From Saposhnikovia divaricata (Eukaryota > Streptophyta > Magnoliopsida > Apiales > Apiaceae): a DNA stretch of 64,000 bases. Every line of letters begins with the position of its first letter. Position 1 is the first letter of the stretch. The stretch is from contig CM071599.1 in the NCBI GenBank assembly GCA_036435485.1, forward strand, positions 206,249,178 through 206,313,177, in the 5' to 3' direction. Shown here in pieces: positions 54,479-64,000 of this stretch. The position numbers and the translations under genes are program-made. The notes beneath the pieces were generated by a model. The model was not told the DNA's origin and ran no database searches. It saw only the letters and a program-made list of their open reading frames with translations.

Positions 54479-55203
54479 GTGGCTGATCACCCGTATTGTC
54501 CGTAATCAGGAGAATAATAATAATAAAATCAAATTAAATAGTTTAAAAAAAAGTTTTATGAAAAGTATGTTTTGTTGATAGAATGGTTCTAAGGGAAGAA
54601 ATGTCTTGAGAAAGAGTTATGGTTTAAAGAAAAAATGGAAAGTTTTATTTTTATGAAGTGAATTGATTTATTCACTTGAGATAGTTGATCATTGATATTG
54701 TTTATCAATGAAATATTCATAAGTTGTTGTTCACTATATTATGGACTTGCTGAGCATTCTTTGGCTCACTCTTGCTTTGTTTTTATCTAACCCTTTGTAG
54801 TTAGGCTTAAGGAAGATCTACCTACATTTTTCATTTCGAATGAGAGCAATGAGGCATTCTGTTCAAAACAGATTTTAGAGCCAGCATGGGCAGGTACGGA
54901 TTTGGTATGAGTTTCAGATTAGATGGTACAATAGTTGAGATTAGATGAGAAATAGAAGTTCTAATAATTTGTGTAATTTAGACTCTTATTTCATACCATA
55001 ACCTGGAATCGATCCTCGGTGAGGAATCGTTGATGTATTAAGTTTTATTATTACAGGTATTCTTATATGTTAATGTTCGGGTGTATTTGTTAAATTAAAA
55101 TTTGGTTTGGGTTGAATTATAGGTGGATAGTCCGATTATGAATACTTCATGCCGATTTTTTTTTATAAAATTTTCCTGGTTTATCGGGTATAGGGGTGTT
55201 ACA

Positions 55204-56325
55204 AACAGCCTTCTGGATTCGAACATGAACAATATCCAGACTATGTATTCAAGCTAAAGAAGGCTCTCTATGGTTTAACACAGGCCCCTAGAGCTTGGTA
55301 CAAAAGGCTTAGTAAGTTTCTTCTCAAAAATGGATTCATTCAAGGTAAAATCGATCCCACATTATTTATTAAGCAAAATGGTAAGGATATTCTTGTTGTA
55401 CAAATATATGTGGATGATATTATTTTTGGATATTATTTCTAAGTGTATACATAGTGAATTCGAAATGAGCATGATGGGTGAGCTCAATTATTTTTTGGGT
55501 CTTCAAATCAAGCAATCTAAAGATGGAATATTTGTGCATCAATATAAGTATACAAAGAATCTGCTCAAGAAATTTGGCTATGAGGATGTTAAGCCAAAAT
55601 CAACTCGTATGACCCAAAACAGCAAGCTGACTGCATACGAAAATGGTAAGGATGTTGATATCAAAATGTATGAAGGTATGATTGGATGCTTACTATATTT
55701 AACTACTTGTAGACCTGACATCATGTATAGTGTGTGTGTTTGTGCAAGGTTTCAATCCAAGCCTAAAGAGTCTCATTTAAGTGCTATTAAAAGAATTTTT
55801 CAATACTTAAATGGTACTATTTCTCTTGGTTTGTTCCTTCCTATCACAAATACTTTTGATCTTGTTGGGTATTGTGTTGAAGATTATATAGATTGTCATG
55901 TTGATAGAAAAAGTACTAGTGGTGTTTGTACATTTCTTGGACAAATCTTGGTTTCATGGCAATGCAAGTAACAAACTTTTGTTGCTTTATCCATGGTCGA
56001 AGGGGAATATCTAGTAGCTGGTAGCTATTGTTCTCAGATTTTATAGATGATTCAAACACTAAAGGACTTTGATATCAAGTGTGGAAAGACTTCAATTAAT
56101 TGTGACAACATTAGCACCATTAATATTTCGAAAAATCCGGTGAATCACTCAAGAACGAAGCATATTGATGTTCGACACTATTTCTTGAGAGATAATGTTC
56201 ATAAAGGCAAGATAGTGTTGGTTTCTGTCCCAACAGAATTTCAACTAACTGATATTTTCACAAAACCCCTTGCCGAGGAAAGATTTTCAATCATTCGAAT
56301 GGAACTTGGCATGTGTTCTGTGTAA
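55204..56325 (+). pseudogene. Copia RT (C-terminal half) and RNase H, broken
   Basis: Starts in RT at QPSGFEHEQYPDYVFKLKKA, then LYGLTQAPRAWYKRLS and the catalytic IYVDDIIFG near 55420. A deletion/frameshift follows, then MGELNYFLGLQIKQS and LLYLTTCRPDIMYSVC. RNase H has HVDRKSTSGVCTFLGQ, a TAA where CKKQTFVALS is usual (55969), a TAG near 56045, then KHIDVRHYFLRD and QLTDIFTKPLAEERF. The reading direction is plus. The upstream polyprotein (gag, protease, integrase, first half of RT) is missing, cut at the Gypsy LTR end. No active enzyme is possible. Confidence 0.9.
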
Positions 56326-56672
56326 ATTATCGTCTTGAATGATATACGATGGTCAGTTTAGCTTATTGTTTATTTTATTAGCATGTTACAATTGGTATAC
56401 TGATTGCATTATGTTCTGGCATACCATTTATTGATCCTAAAGACTCTTAGTTTTGATGGATTAAGGGGGAGAACTTTAGGAGAATTCTTAGAATGCTTAT
56501 TACTCGATGTGGTATTTGAACCCTGATGGTTTATGTTTAATTTGAATTTATGGATGTTTTATATGTTGTTTTTGGTGATATATGTTTTTTGTGAAAATTA
56601 TTGTTCTCATATCTTGAGATGCAGGAATTTAGGGGGAGTTATTCTAATTCTCCTAAATTAGTTGTAATCATC

Positions 56673-56686
56673 AAAAAGGAGGAGAT
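56673..56686 (+). other. Polypurine tract of truncated Copia
   Basis: AAAAAGGAGGAGAT ends directly at the 3' LTR start TGATACTCC and primes plus-strand synthesis in intact relatives. Confidence 0.85.
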
Positions 56687-57847
56687 TGATACTCCTTAGA
56701 TTTTGATGATCACAGACAACAAGTCAAAACAGCTTGTTATTTCTGCATAAGCTAACTTGGTTTTGCATGGTAATATAGCTTACTGGTTGTATGATCAGTA
56801 TATCAAAAACAGCAAGCCAAAGTTGAAATACAGTGACAGTTTGGCAACCATTTGCGCAGAGACATATCACAAAAAGCATGCCATTTGTCAACAGTCCAGA
56901 AAGATTACAAGTGCGAAAATCAAGGAGTTTTTATATGGAAGGACTTCTAAACAGTTGTAAGGATTGTTTAAATAAGGAATACGTATTATATATAAATATT
57001 TTTGTTTATTTTAAACAAATCTTTTCATTCAAATTTTATTTCCTAAATTATAGGAGTTTGGTTTTATCCAAAATCCGTTTTACTCTTTCAAACCTCCTAT
57101 ATTTGTTTTATATCATTTCTTTCAGAAGAACTGGTCGTATATCTCTGTATCTATTCTTTTTCTTCCTTCCTACGTTAAAATTAACGTTATAAACAAACCT
57201 AACAAATCGAACGTTGGATTGGATCCAAACTTTGGACAATTTGTTGGATTAGTTTGTGATCGTTTATGTGAAGACTTTAAATACATATTCTTCGTTTCAT
57301 TATTTTGGTTGCTGAAAATACAAGAATCTCAAGAACATAAAACAACTCGGTTTCACTTTACGAAATCTTTCTTTTGATTCTCTCCATCTCATTTATATAT
57401 ATCTATAGTATTGTTTATTTAGAGAATCTATAGTTTGAGTAGTATCATTTAATACTGAGTTGTGCTGGAGAAGTATACTAGGGTAGTATAGCTTAGAGAG
57501 TAGATTCTGTTTCAAGTCTATTTAGCAAGCAGTTTGTGTCCATAGCTGGGTTTAAGGGAGATTTATTGTTGTATCTTGTAATCGGTTTATATTGATCAAT
57601 AATATATTCTCTTACCAGGTTGCGTAGACCATAGTGGATTAGGGTCGAACCTGGCTAAAAGTTTGTGGTATTCTTAATTTTTCCTACTTTACTTAGTGTT
57701 TGTGCATTCAGCTTACCATTTACATTTACCATTTACATTTAGCGTATCATTTACATCTGTTAAAATTGAAATCTGGTACACCCTTGTGTTTTTCATCTTT
57801 CACATAGTCGTACAAATTTTATACAAAACTTTTGGACCAAACATCAT
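56687..57847 (+). repeat. 3' LTR of truncated Copia
   Basis: Starts TGATACTCCTTAG after the PPT. The end at ACCAAACATCATCA (57847) is chosen because it ends in CA and resembles known ends; no TSD can be checked. It contains TATATATATC and TTGATCAATAATATATTC, possible promoter and polyadenylation regions. Confidence 0.65.
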
Positions 57848-58493
57848 CAAAATTAATTATTAGAAAAGGAACCTGAAACATATCTTAGTTAGATAGTGAA
57901 TAAGTTCATATGTTTGATTATGTATAATATTTTGATATACCAAATCTTTTTTTTTGATATACACAATCTTTAATATAATTAATTTATTTTACACAATATC
58001 TTGTGGAAGTTAATCTCATTAGTTATTGTTACATCTTTTTTCACACTAAATTGTTTTAAAAAAACTCAATCCATCACCAAAAATATAAATTCATACAAAA
58101 TCTTTCATGAAAACAAAAGAAAATTCCCAATAAATTATATTATCTATCAATATACAAATGATTACAAAATACCAAAGCAGATCAATTGAAATCTCAACAA
58201 ATCAGTTTAGATATAACAATATCCACATTTCACTCCTTTGTAATAAATTATAAATAAATACAATTGAAAATGTTTGTTTCTAACACTATATATATTCAAC
58301 TAAAATAATTTGCAATGTCATCTTCACTTGATTTCATTTCCTTTCAAGCTAGAAGTCTTGTGTAAGTTTTTTATATTGAAAATTATTTGTACGTTTTGGG
58401 TGAAAACTTATCAAAAACAAGAACAATTTATATACGGTTATGAATATATGTATATGCTAATCAGATCATTTCACTTGTAATTTGTTAGGAAAA
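57848..58493. other. AT-rich non-coding DNA
   Basis: No supported gene. It could hold promoter sequence for the relic that starts at 58494. Confidence 0.4.
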
Positions 58494-59559
58494 ATGTCTA
58501 ATCAAGAAAGAGAAACAGAACGATCCAATTTTATTGATGCACCGAATAGAAAAGAAGGGTTCTATTCACCCCACAATGCTACCTGTGCGAGTAGAGACAG
58601 GAGGGTGAGTCTTTTCTATTTTCATGTTAATTTTCATTTTATTGCTAGACTCATATATGTATTTTAGGGTCTAAATATTAAACTCACATATGTATTTTAG
58701 GGTATAAATAGTGTAAACGTCAATAATTAAAAAGTAGAGTATAGTTACTTGGAGTATAGATTTTATTTTATTATCAATGATTTAACTATAATTCTAATGC
58801 AGGGACGGTTGTCAAAAGAAACTTGGAACAAAATGCATATCTTGCAAGAAATGATACCTTATTCTGAAAAGGTGAAAAATGTACATGGTTTGATTCCATT
58901 TAATATTAACGAATATATCATGGTAACATATAAGAGTCTGATGCATCCTCAATCCTATAACAGTCTGATGCATCCTCAACTCTGGGTGATATTTTTGAGT
59001 ATGTTGTGCTACTGGAAGGGCAGAAACGACAACTGATTGATGATATATCAATGGTAATTTTTGAAAACTATTAATATAATAATTATTTTCAAGGTTTGAC
59101 TCTTTTAAAGTTAATTGGATTCTCATTTTTCAAGAGATATTAATTAGGGGTATTTATAGAAAACAATTATGTAACTAATATTCTCAATATGATTGATTTA
59201 TACAAACCGGACATGTAAAACGGAACAGAGATTACACTTACTTTTTATATATTGTTATAAAACCATACATCTATATTTCGATAATGGGAACACCATAATA
59301 ATGAAAAATATTTATTATGTGAAAATATGAAAAATATGTCAAATAATTATTTTACACTTTTTAAAGTAGTGCAGAACAATTATTCTCACAATTTTCACAA
59401 ATTATTCTTATGTAAATCATGCTTTATTAATATTATCTCACTCATCTTCTTAATAGGATAATAATCATGTTGCACAACCGAGTAATGTGGATGCTATTAT
59501 GAACCAAAGTGACGCCAATGTTACTGTGAACCAGGGTGCTGATGTGAACCATGGTTAAA
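58494..59559 (+). pseudogene. Possible bHLH transcription factor relic, three exons
   Basis: Exon 1 (58494-58610) reads MSNQERETERSNFIDAPNRK and HNATCASRDRR, ending at GTGAGT. Exon 2 (58802-59053) starts GRLSKETWNKMHILQEMIPY then SEKVKN and, after a frameshift, GDIFEYVVLLEGQKRQL. Exon 3 (59458-59559) reads DNNHVAQPSNVDAIMNQ and ends at TAA. RDRR...LQEMIP...EYVVLLEGQ resembles the basic region, helix 1 and helix 2 of PIF/UNE10-like bHLH proteins, but the basic region lacks the usual Glu/Arg pattern. A 26-bp tandem duplication (CTGATGCATCCTCAA twice, near 58940-58980) breaks the loop. If the call is right it is a decayed copy that cannot bind DNA. Confidence 0.35.
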
Positions 59560-60397
59560 ACGACCAAAAACATAATTTCTTTTGTCGGACACTTCAGACA
59601 AAAATTTGAATACATTTCACTCCTTCAATGTTTTCATTCATATTAATATATGCTTTAATTATTTCTTTTTAATATTTTTGCACAGTACACATCAATTTAT
59701 ACGTCCACTTTTTAATTCATATCTTTGAATTTCTTTTAAAATACAACACCTGTCAGTTGGTTTATGTTCACATATAACTTCTTCAAAATTGTGTTGAAAA
59801 TTTAATTACAAGTTTATAATCTACTACATGAAACAAATAATTATATTAATCATATCTAACTTCTTAAAATCTTATCATATTTCATCAAAAATTAAGTTTG
59901 GCATTTTTACAATTCATAGCTATATATAATTTTTTGATTCAGTTTCATGTATATATGTGTTGAATAATGGTAGAAAATGAAAACAAGAATGAACGAACTT
60001 TGTTTGAAAAAGATATTTTAATCGATAATTTCAAATAACATGAATAAACTTATTATTTTAATTCTTCAAATTTATACTTACATCCAAATTTCATAAAATC
60101 AAACCAAATCAATTTTTTTTAATATTCAAACATATTATTAGAATGAATTTAAAATTTTAAATAAATTTCGAATTTGCGAAAGACTGCTTATATTAAAGTT
60201 TGGCCTCACAATATTTAGGCGGATCCTTTAGATAATCATGAGACACCATATTTTCAATCTTATTATTGAAACTGTCACGTTTTACAACTTAAATTGTTAG
60301 AGATCAATATACATGTGTGTTGTGTTGTTCTTTCAGAAATATTTAATTTTTTTAGATCACTTAAACCTATCTTACAATATTCACAACTCCCACTTAT
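59560..60397. other. AT-rich non-coding DNA
   Basis: Nothing recognised. The TSD copy TTA of the next CACTA lies at 60398-60400. Confidence 0.45.
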
Positions 60398-60400
60398 TTA

Positions 60401-62968
60401 CACTACAAGAAATTTGGCCAATTATGACGGCCAACTTGCGACGGAAACAATTTTCGCGACCAACTTACGATGAAATTTCAAATCTGTCGTAAATTTCACG
60501 CCAACTTACGACGAAAATGAAATTCGTCGCAAGATAATTAGTTTATTAATAAAATTTAGCTCCAAACAATTAAAATTTAATTGAAAAATAATTGCAACGA
60601 ACTTACGACTGATTGTCCGTCGTAAATTCTTTTTTGCAGTGAACTTACGACGAATCTTCCGTCATAAATTTCTTTATTTTAATAAAATTTAATTTAAAAA
60701 AAATTACCTTTCTGATGGTGAAACAATGACGTTTGGAAGTAAATTTATGACGGAAAATCCGTCGTAAGTTCGTCCACCACTCAACTTACGACAGAATTTC
60801 CGTCGTGAAGTTTGGGTAACTTACGACGGATGATGAAGATCGTCGTAATTCTGGGTAACTTATGACGAAATATCTGTCATAAGTTACCCAGAATTACGAC
60901 GATCTTCATAATCCGTCGTAAATATATATTTTTCTTCAATATTTTTTCTTATTTTTCACTATCTAAATCAATTTTTTATTTTTTAAAATTTTGGGAATAT
61001 CACTTATTTAGATATATATTAACATCCGTACGGTTGGATCGCCGATAAATATTTTTAATAAAATAGAAACAACAATATGGGATAAAGTACTAGTTAGTAG
61101 TACTAGTCAAATCAATAATTGACTACTAATTTCACTATCCAATTTAATTTTTTATTTTTCAAATTTTGGGAATATCACTAAATTATATATTTATTATGAA
61201 TTTATCTATTATTTTAAAATAGATTAGATATATTTTTTAATGATATAATTTTCTTAAATTTTCTCATATACTACGTGTGTATTTTAGTAATGATCAACTT
61301 GGATTTAAATGATATTATTAAACTTATATTATAAATTTATAGTAGTGGTCTAATATATTATAATAAATCCTTTATTATCATACCTGAGTCTACCACACCA
61401 CATGGTTAACCAATAAAAAACGAGGAATTATTATGATAATTGTGAATTGTTTGAGCGGGGATGTGAATGTTATGATAATTGTTTGATAATATTGATATTA
61501 ATTCAATTGGTATATATTGAAGATTATTTTATACTTAAATTTTAATAAAATAACTTTTTCTAAATTATGATTTAAATACATGCTTATTATAAAATATTAG
61601 AAAGCCACTATTAAATAATTCATGCACAACCAAGTGGTCATCTTATTTGTTTATAAGGAAAGTCACCCCTCATCCATTTTTTTTATATTTTTATACAGAA
61701 TTCTAGAAAATAGAAAATAATCAATTTAAAATTTAACAAATACTCTTATTAATTTTGTGTGCGGGGAAATAGTATAATATATTTTAGTGAGTTGGAAGAT
61801 AGTATCTTCTATTATTTGTGTGAAACATTAATTTTATTCATGTCTAAATCTTTCCAGAACATCCAAATTTACATGCTAGGCCACGTGTCACATTACTATT
61901 GGATAATACTTGAGCACATGGATTGTGCTTCTTTAAACAATTGGAAGCCGTTGGATGCAATTAACAAGATCTCGACCGTTCAATATTTTTTTCATTCTAA
62001 CTCTATTCTTTCTCATATCAGTCTGGATGTACACGAGGTCCGGATGTTTCCGGTTTGAGTTTATAGATCTCTTCCTCATATTCGTGTCTTTTACCTACAA
62101 TTCTTGAGACTTTAGTTCTGTGTTTGCTTCAGTTGAATGTTAATGTTCATATGCATATTGTAAACGTGTTCATTACAAATGTTAATTGGGGCATATCAGA
62201 TACGACAGACCGACTTCTGAAATCAGACAAGAACAATTGTTAATTGTTGCAATGTTGGAGTTGGATTATGTCCCAGCGTCCCAACCTGATGGATTGTTGT
62301 TGGGTTAACCCCTGGGCCGGACTTGATTAGTTCTGTGTTTGCTGAACTTGATTAACAAGAAGTCTGTAATGCAAGCTTATAATGTTATGCAAAAAATAAT
62401 GTACTGCTGCAGTGGATGGCTTCAGTTCAACAGGTGAGTACTGCGACGGTAAGTACTGGAATTATAGTGGTCGCGGCGTGGCCTGAACTCAAGGTCGCCG
62501 GAATGATAGCGGTCGCGACGTGCAGCACAAAAGACAGGGAGAGGACGGAGATGGGTGTTGATATTTGGGTTCAGTTGGTGAGGTGGGTGTAGAACCTGCG
62601 AATATGGTGGTAGTGGTGGTGTGTTCATTTCATGATGTGGGTTCTGGTGCCGGTTTCTGGAATTTCCAGATTCCGGTATTTTTTTTAAAAATGTGTTGAC
62701 TTAACTAACGACGGTTTTTTCCGTCATAAAAAATAAATTTATGACAGTTTATTTCGTCGTAAGTTTGTTTATTATTTTATTGTAGAAAGTGGGTCCCCTC
62801 ATTAGAACTTGTGACGAAAATTTGAATTTGTGACGAAATTTTTACTTGTGACGAGAATCCGAACTTAAGACTCGAGCAAAAATGACGAAATTTTTTCGTC
62901 GTAATTGAATCAATTGCGACGATTTTAATGTAAAATCTCCGTCGTAAATAGCCATTTTTCTTGTAGTG
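60401..62968. mobile_element. Complete non-autonomous CACTA, TSD TTA
   Basis: The ends are CACTACAAGAAATTTGGCC and, in reverse, CACTACAAGAAAAATGGC. TTA lies outside both (60398-60400, 62969-62971). Subterminal repeats are ACTTACGACGGA-type (60420-60920 and 62700-62950), as in the element at 36250-38578, so both are one family. The interior holds a single core of the CCAACCGTACGG repeat (inverted, 61021) and an inverted piece of the dispersed repeat (61380-61440). Frames at 61759-62058 and 62422-62628 have no motifs. 62080-62640 is richer in GC and may be captured leader sequence. Confidence 0.92.
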
Positions 62969-62971
62969 TTA

Positions 62972-63894
62972 AGGTAATATTGGATCTAAAATTCTATAAG
63001 TGATCATGAATCATGATGATGTTAATGAGTAAAATAACAATATAACTATATTGATGTTGATAAAATATGGATAGAGAAGATAGAAAAATAGGAAGGTTTA
63101 TATACTCAATAATAAGATAATAATAAATAAAATTATATATAAAAATGATAATAACAGTAACAAAAATACCATGTGTTAAATTTATGATGCTTTTTCTGGT
63201 GTTTAATAAAAAAAACAGTATGTGTCAAATTTATGATGCTTATTCTGGTGTTTGCTAAAAAAGAATGTAACCACTTAAACAAAACAACATCTCCATTTCA
63301 CCGGGGTAAACTCAATAAAATTTTAATATCCAAGTATATCTAAATCAAAACAAAAGACAAGAGAAGTCAACCGATAGGAACAAAAGCAATGATAAAATTC
63401 AACAAATATATAACCAACAAACATGCAATCAAGAAACCAATATAAATCGCAATTGCCACTTTTTACAAATCAATACTAATTGGTGTACAATATATAAAAA
63501 TTATCTTGGTATCAAATATTCCAAAAAAATATTAATAGATCGTAAATATAAAAAGTTTAAAATGTAAATTATGGCATGATTTTAGTCCATCTATACATCA
63601 ATTGAGTTGATCTTATTTTAAAAGTCAATATTATTGATTAAAAGAAGTTGGGATTTTTGACAAAAAAAATGTTTGGAATCTTAAAACTGATTTCCTTAAG
63701 ATGTTATATACGTCTTAATATTTGGTACAATCTAGTAGGTACTTTAATCAATTTAACCACAAATTTTTTTATCACAAACCGTTTAATAAGAACCATTGAC
63801 AATATATCTAGTTGTCTAATTTTTGAAATTAAGATAATTATGAAAAATATTAATTTGTTAATCTTATTCTTCAAAGTAATCACATGTCAACTAG
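62972..63894. other. AT-rich non-coding DNA
   Basis: TTTATGATGCTTATTCTGGTG-like words occur twice near 63180-63260. No gene is recognised; the frame at 63648-63902 is compositional. Confidence 0.45.
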
Positions 63895-64000
63895 TACTTT
63901 GACCAGAACCCCAACCGTACGGGCATCAAGATCCATCTTTTTTTAATATTATTCCGAAAATTTCAGAATTTTTTTTATTTGATTGGGTAATTCAACGGTC
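63895..64000. repeat. Satellite unit related to 31065-32420, runs off the window
   Basis: ACTTTGACCAGAACCCCAAC, CGTACGGGCATCAAGATCCA and GGGTAATTCAACGGTC match the 31-kb array with a deletion between AACCCC and the core. An array may continue to the right. Confidence 0.85.

Larger units (their letters stand above)
50458..55203 (+). mobile_element. Gypsy-type LTR, isolated, split by nested Copia LTR
   Basis: Starts TGTTAAGAACCGAAAATTTG and ends GGTATAGGGGTGTTACA. The segment GACTTGCTGAGCATTCTTTGG (54740s) is typical of chromovirus LTRs and has a weak counterpart in the LTRs at 10948 and 20820. Without the nested insert it is about 2.5 kb. No PBS or PPT adjoins it. Flanks CGATT and AACAG do not match, so it is not a simple solo LTR with target duplication. 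Confidence 0.65.

Noticed and set aside
50458..55203. Solo LTR with target duplication for the Gypsy LTR
   Set aside because: Flanking pentamers CGATT and AACAG differ, so a simple solo-LTR history is not supported.
61759..62058. 99-codon frame in the CACTA at 60401
   Set aside because: No motif and no splice or start context; composition fits AT-rich non-coding DNA.

Overview
The window is nuclear DNA of a flowering plant, most likely a eudicot. It is AT-rich with spliced plant exons, Copia and chromovirus LTR retrotransposons, and many CACTA elements. The species cannot be fixed from sequence alone. No intact host gene is present. The window is a graveyard and nesting ground of transposable elements with broken host genes between and inside them.

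Layout. 1-491: end of a CACTA element that cut a Copia element (492-4107, minus strand; gag, start of protease, 5' LTR). 4108-4830: short tandem repeats. 5607-7341: fragments of three unrelated genes (UFD1-type zinc finger, cysteine-rich receptor kinase, PLATZ factor), joined by a repeated 26-bp motif. 7647-8135: mini-CACTA. 10948-24397: a young, nearly complete Tekay-like chromovirus with 3.58-kb LTRs, TSD CTCAA, gag-pol, integrase plus chromodomain, and an extra 345-codon ORF before gag. 25623-25968: a near-perfect 86-bp palindrome beside a CACTA end.

26737-35033: a decayed PKHD-type 2-oxoglutarate/iron hydroxylase gene. Its first intron holds a complete 6.2-kb CACTA (27060-33302, TSD AGT) carrying copper amine oxidase exons, a histone H4 fragment, a satellite array and a tRNA-like pol III unit. 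Part of the hydroxylase gene is tandemly duplicated (35187-35967). Next comes a large imperfect palindrome (35968-40690), whose left arm holds another CACTA (36250-38578) carrying TGA-type bZIP exons; the right arm preserves the empty site.

41363-50372: a degenerate CACTA piece, a pararetrovirus-like promoter and ORF fragment, an internally deleted Copia element (43872-47347, TSD ATAAT), and a long unrecognised frame broken by three stops. 50458-57847: a Gypsy-type LTR holding a Copia solo LTR (TSD AAGGA), then a 5'-truncated Copia with RT, RNase H, PPT and 3' LTR. 58494-59559: relics of a possible bHLH gene. 60401-62968: another complete CACTA (TSD TTA). The window ends inside a satellite related to the array at 31 kb.

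The main theme is repeated gene-fragment capture by CACTA elements: two cases with clear termini, plus one mosaic whose carrier is not identified. Secondary themes are nested LTR elements and local rearrangement (palindrome and tandem duplication) at the hydroxylase locus.
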